A program made the position numbers and the translations under genes. 64,000 nt of DNA from Vicia villosa (Eukaryota; Streptophyta; Magnoliopsida; Fabales; Fabaceae), in NCBI RefSeq assembly GCF_029867415.1, contig NC_081185.1, positions 106,247,055 to 106,311,054 on the forward strand. The letters are read 5' to 3'. Under the pieces are notes generated by a model. The model was given only the letters and a program-made list of their open reading frames with translations. It did not search any database and was not told the origin of the DNA. Of the stretch, positions 60,061 to 64,000 are shown one piece after another. How positions within the stretch are numbered: the stretch's first letter is position 1; the number at the start of each line of letters is the position of its first letter.

Positions 60061-61315
60061 AAAGAATATTCTAGAAGAAGGACACCATAGAGAATTATTA
60101 GACTATGACAATGTTGATGAGTTTGGGTGCAAACTCGGAAAAGACGCTATTATGTAGTAACAACGGTCTATGCTTAAATATGATTGTCGGCTATCTATTG
60201 ACAAATTGAGGACTTGATCACCCTTAATCTCTTGTTGATAATAGGCGGAATTATAAAGATAGTATAAGATTGCTTGTTACCTTAATGGTATAAGATGTGA
60301 CGAATGCTGAGATTTGAGAATGACCACTCACCATATTGTGGGAACTTATGAGGAAGTGAATATGAAGGAGTGCAAAGTATTGGACGGTGACTTAAGACGA
60401 GTAGTCGTAGTCGTACAGCGAAAGTATGATGTAGAGTGGTGTTATGAGTGCTACTCGTGAGCAGTGAGGAATTAATATGTCGGAATCCTACATGGAGAAT
60501 ATGTGTTGATCTATAGGTTGAATTTGGAATCTCATAGACATAAGGATGTCGTGCCCAAGGATTAGAACCCTTTTGAATAATTGCCGAGATGATGGATATC
60601 CTATTATGGTTGAATGTAGTTAACGAGTATGTATTTGGAGAAGTTAAGACGAAGAGTTGATGCTACATGATGCTATAATAATCTTGTGATGTTGTAAGGT
60701 GTTATGTAGATTTCTAAATGTAATGAGGGATTATACTCTATGAAGGATGAAGCTGATTTGATTCTTAGTGGAGAGTGGGACTCAGTTGAGCTATCTAGTA
60801 AGCAATGGTATATTGAGGATGATGAGCTATGTAATTATAACTACTGATGTGTGTTTGATCCGATGGTGGGAATGTTTTTAATAGATGAAGTAACTCGGGA
60901 ATTTGCTTTGAGTAAGTGTAAGTATTACTTTATCGCTCAATTGGAAGAGTGTGCCTAAGGTTGGTACGTAGATAAATGGAATCCATTACTACAGTGTTGA
61001 TCAGTTATGATCATACCATGGATTGTGTAATTGTATTATTCAGTTATTGAGCGTATTGTATGGATCGTACCTCGAAGTTTCATTGTTGTTTACCGTTGGA
61101 GTTATAGCAAGTGGTACACCTGGGGATGGTCAAATGCAATGTAAGAACTGAATTGAATGCATGAGATATGCTTATGTTGGTTATGTCAGATGAATTCTGA
61201 GACTCGACCAAGAAGGTGTTAACGGAGAACGGGAGAGTCAAATGAAGCACTCTTATCTGGGACTTTTACTTGAAGTATGTTTTCGAGGACGAAAACTCTT
61301 TTAGTGGGGGAGAGT
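60061..61315. other. 3' interior of the young element, non-coding
   Basis: All frames are broken and no integrase or chromodomain motif can be read. Near the end, TTCGAGGACGAAAACTCTTT (61282 on) recalls the usual C-terminal FEDE-type region and purine tract that precede the 3' LTR of Del/Tekay elements. The purine tract AGTGGGGGAGAGT lies at 61303-61315. Confidence 0.5.
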
Positions 61316-63715
61316 TGTAACACCCCATAATTTCAGTTTATTAATTTAATTTGGATTTAAATTAAATAATTGGAATTTAGTATTTTTATTTGGAATTATT
61401 TGGAAAATGATGAAATATTGGCATTGGGCCTAGAGTGGTGGTTAGCAGTAAGGGGGTGTTAACTAAGCAAGCCCATTATAATATTTTATTTTATTTTTCA
61501 TAAAATAAAGGAATTGGGAAAAGAGAAGCAGAAGCAGTAGAAGCAGATTTTGGAAAAGGAGAACACGTGAAAGTGAGAAGGGCCAAAGGGGAAGAAGACC
61601 TTCGAAGATTCGACTCTGAGGTAAGGGGGGATTCTTCGGGTTAGTATTCCTTATGTGATTGTGGGTAGTATGATTGATTAGGATTGTTATCTAGTTCAAT
61701 CGTACGTGTCGGGTTTGGGATTTATGTTAGGTTTTGATGAATTGTATGAATTACATGATTTTGTTGATATTCATGTTATATGTGTTAATACTTGTATAAA
61801 ACTTGTCTGAAATATGTTATGATGTGCAAACTGATGGTAATTGTGTGCTATGTTCGTATGTACCTGAAATTGGGGTTATGGGATAGGGTAAAAGTTGTCA
61901 AAATATTGATTCTGGCTGTGCAGGTACGTAGGAACCGGTTCCCATGTGGGACGAACCGGTTCCCCCTTGTAAAAACAGAGAAATATGGATTCTGGGTAGC
62001 TGGGAACCGGTTCCCATGTAGGGACAACCCGGTTCCCCATAGTAAAAATCAGAGACGTGACTTTGAAGCTGCCAGGAACCGGTTCCCACGTAGGGACAAC
62101 CCCGTTCCTGCAGCACTTTTTCTAAAAATGTTTTATCTTTAAAAACCCGTAACTTTTGATCCGTGTATCTGTTTTATGTGCCGTTTTGGGCGTTGCGAAG
62201 CTAATGAGATGCTTTATTTGATAAAGTGATGAAATGGGCAGTGGCCGACTTTATTTTTTAAACTCGATTTAATTATTAATGAATTGAAAGATAGTATATG
62301 TATATGTGCTTATATATATGACTATTGATGCATGTATTTGTGTTGGTGATGAGATTGTGATATCCATTGAGTGATGTTAGTATATAACATGTCGTAGATG
62401 ATATATGTTTTGTGATTATGTTGTTGGGTTGCTTTGACAATTTGTTACATTGTGTGCAATGATGATGGATATAACGATGTTTGATCGTGGTGATGATTGG
62501 TGATTGTGAATATTAATATATTGTTAGTATTAATATGTTGGTTATGGTAGCAATTAACATTAATATGATGTGTATGTTAATTGTGAGGATGTAGTGTACA
62601 TATGTGAATGATTGTATATGTATGATGATGATGATTGATGATTGTGAATATTAATATGTTGTTAATATTAATATGTTGGCTATGGTGGCAATTAACATTA
62701 ATATGATGTGTATGTTAATTGTGATGATGTGATGTATGAATGTGAATGATTGAATGATGCTTATACATGTACATACTTGTTGTGACCTTATTGGTAAAAG
62801 GTGTTAAGCGATGTTAAGCATCGGAATGATGATGATGTATGAAGATGTAAGTATGTGTCATGTGTGCATTATTCATAAATCATTTGCATTGGAAGGCTAA
62901 TTCCCATTGTGTGGAGATTAGCGGGAAGTCATCGTGTGCCCATGTGGGGTGTGAGCGATGAGGCAGTAATCGTGTGCCCATGTGGGGTGTGAGCGACTAG
63001 AGGGCAGTATCAAAGAGAGAAGTCCTGTGATATGATTCACGAATTTTGGTACCACATGCATAGTGTCAGTTGCATCATATGCATTGGTGATAACATGATT
63101 GGATGAGATCCAGTGTTATGCCTTGGTGTGTTTACTTGATTGATGTGTTGAGAAGATGTTGTTAATATGACTTGATCCTTGATGAAATTGATGAGTTGTG
63201 GGCCGATGGCCAATATTGTTGGATGATGCTTGCTTGTTGTAATAATTCCGATTATATGTATGATTGAGTGGATGATCATTACTATGAGATTTTATTGCTT
63301 ATGATTGCATAATGCTTATTAATTCGAATGAAACTCACCCTTACTTTGATGATTTCAGATTAAGGATATAGCGACGTCTTGATTGGGTGAAGATAGCTTG
63401 TAGGCTAGCCCGTAGTTCGTGTCGAGTCATGCTCTGATTGTAACACTGGGGAACGCTAGTCTAGAGACGAATTACTCTGTTGGCTTTGTTGTTTTATAAT
63501 TGTATTAGAGTAACTTGCATGAATGATGATGAATATGCAATGTTATGAATTATAATCCGCTGTGTTGAACATGAATTGTATTTATGTTAAATGGTTCCTC
63601 GTGTGGCATGACAAATGACTATGGTATTTTATGTTAAAGAAGTTGTGACATCCTTGTATTTCATGTTTACTCTGATTATTATTGTATTTTCCGCGGGGTT
63701 TAGAAGGGTGTTACA
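61316..63715 (+). repeat. 3' LTR of the young gypsy element
   Basis: This is the second copy of 55769-58168, with the same length (2400 bp), the same open frames and the same internal repeats. It ends GGGTGTTACA at 63715, directly followed by the target duplication ACTTC (63716-63720). Confidence 0.95.
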
Positions 63716-63720
63716 ACTTC

Positions 63721-64000
63721 CACATGTGAAGATCTAACATCTTCCACTCGAATGCGATGATGGCCAAAATCATGTCTTATCTTGATTTATTTATCCATTC
63801 TTGTAGTGATATCATATCCATGTGCGCGTAGTATTTCCATTTGAAAGCGATCGAGTACCTCTCGCTAAAATCAATCAACAAAACATTTCGTAGTTTTAGC
63901 CCGAACTACGATTGCTCTGACTTTCCCATTGCACTAGGGAATACGTAGGCACAAGATACAAATGTCTTGGCGAGCACAATAATAAAAAACTTTTTTTGTC
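63721..64000 (+). repeat. Continuation of the interrupted large gypsy LTR
   Basis: After the TSD the older LTR resumes. TAGCCCGAACTACG, TTGCTCTGAC and ATACGTAGGCACAAG (63941-63955) followed by CTTGGCGAGCACAATAATAA are the conserved R-U5 style of large plant gypsy LTRs. The LTR runs past the window end. Confidence 0.6.

Larger units (their letters stand above)
55769..63715 (+). mobile_element. Young gypsy element (Tekay/Del-like), TSD ACTTC, non-autonomous
   Basis: Two 2400-bp LTRs (55769-58168 and 61316-63715) begin TGTAACACCCC and end AGAAGGGTGTTACA. ACTTC is duplicated at 55764-55768 and 63716-63720. A primer-binding site TGGTATCAGAGC (58173-58184) matches initiator tRNA-Met, and a purine tract AGTGGGGGAGAGT precedes the 3' LTR. 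The 3147-bp interior holds only scraps of pol. LTR lengths are equal and every stretch compared is identical, so the insertion is recent. It cannot encode its own machinery and was probably mobilised in trans. It is nested in the LTR that starts at 53260. Confidence 0.93.

Overview
This window is plant nuclear DNA. It has AT-rich intergenic sequence, GT-AG spliced genes, and many old LTR retrotransposons, hAT-type DNA transposons, LINE remains and solo LTRs. The best clue to the organism is a 5.5 kb solo LTR at 27939-33482. LTRs this long are characteristic of Ogre-type Ty3/gypsy elements, which dominate genomes of the legume tribe Fabeae (pea, vetch, faba bean, lentil, Lathyrus). A Fabeae legume is therefore the most likely source, but this is inference and no database search was possible.

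Only two host genes look intact, and they lie tail to tail. The first (42897-46250, + strand, 8 exons) encodes mitochondrial 4-hydroxybenzoate polyprenyltransferase (COQ2/PPT1) of ubiquinone synthesis. The second (49874-47371, - strand, 4 exons) encodes a BTB/NPH3-family protein, probably a plasma-membrane-associated signalling scaffold or E3 adaptor. All their splice junctions could be placed, with phases that join to full-length proteins of 403 and 610 residues. Nothing suggests the two genes work in one pathway.

Everything else is mobile or derived from mobile DNA. Positions 1-5570 hold a decayed Tat-type gypsy element (gag-protease on +, a long antisense reading frame on -), interrupted by a Ty1/copia-like solo LTR. 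Positions 6555-10837 hold a complete but degenerate gypsy copy with TSD TTTTG, gag-protease, an antisense frame and no reverse transcriptase. Positions 10900-12970 hold gag and LTR of another gypsy copy on the - strand. Positions 12975-13533 are a hAT MITE with a perfect 8-bp TSD. Positions 14600-19648 hold a plant-mobile-domain (PMD) transposon gene on the - strand, split by a 2258-bp solo LTR with TSD CAGAC, with a second related LTR in its 5' end. Positions 21540-27934 are very AT-rich, with a long (TA)n tract and a 1.3 kb minisatellite of 39-bp units. The Ogre-type solo LTR (TSD ATAAT) follows and sits just inside a probable Helitron 3' terminus. Positions 33.9-38.2 kb carry a decayed hAT transposase gene, and 38.8-40.9 kb another Tat-type remnant.

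After the two genes come a LINE remnant (51.1-52.15 kb) and the start of another large gypsy LTR (53260). That LTR is interrupted by a young element at 55769-63715 with two 2400-bp LTRs that look identical and TSD ACTTC. The interrupted LTR resumes at 63721. The young element has decayed internal coding sequence, so it was probably mobilised by enzymes from elsewhere in the genome.

I found no CRISPR array, rRNA gene, credible tRNA gene or operon structure, as expected for plant nuclear DNA. The most unusual features are the two tRNA-like A-box/B-box modules inside the Ogre-type LTR, the 39-bp array open on both strands and bracketed by a direct repeat, the 72-bp-spaced perfect palindromes in the young LTR, and the recurrence of antisense frames in three gypsy relics.
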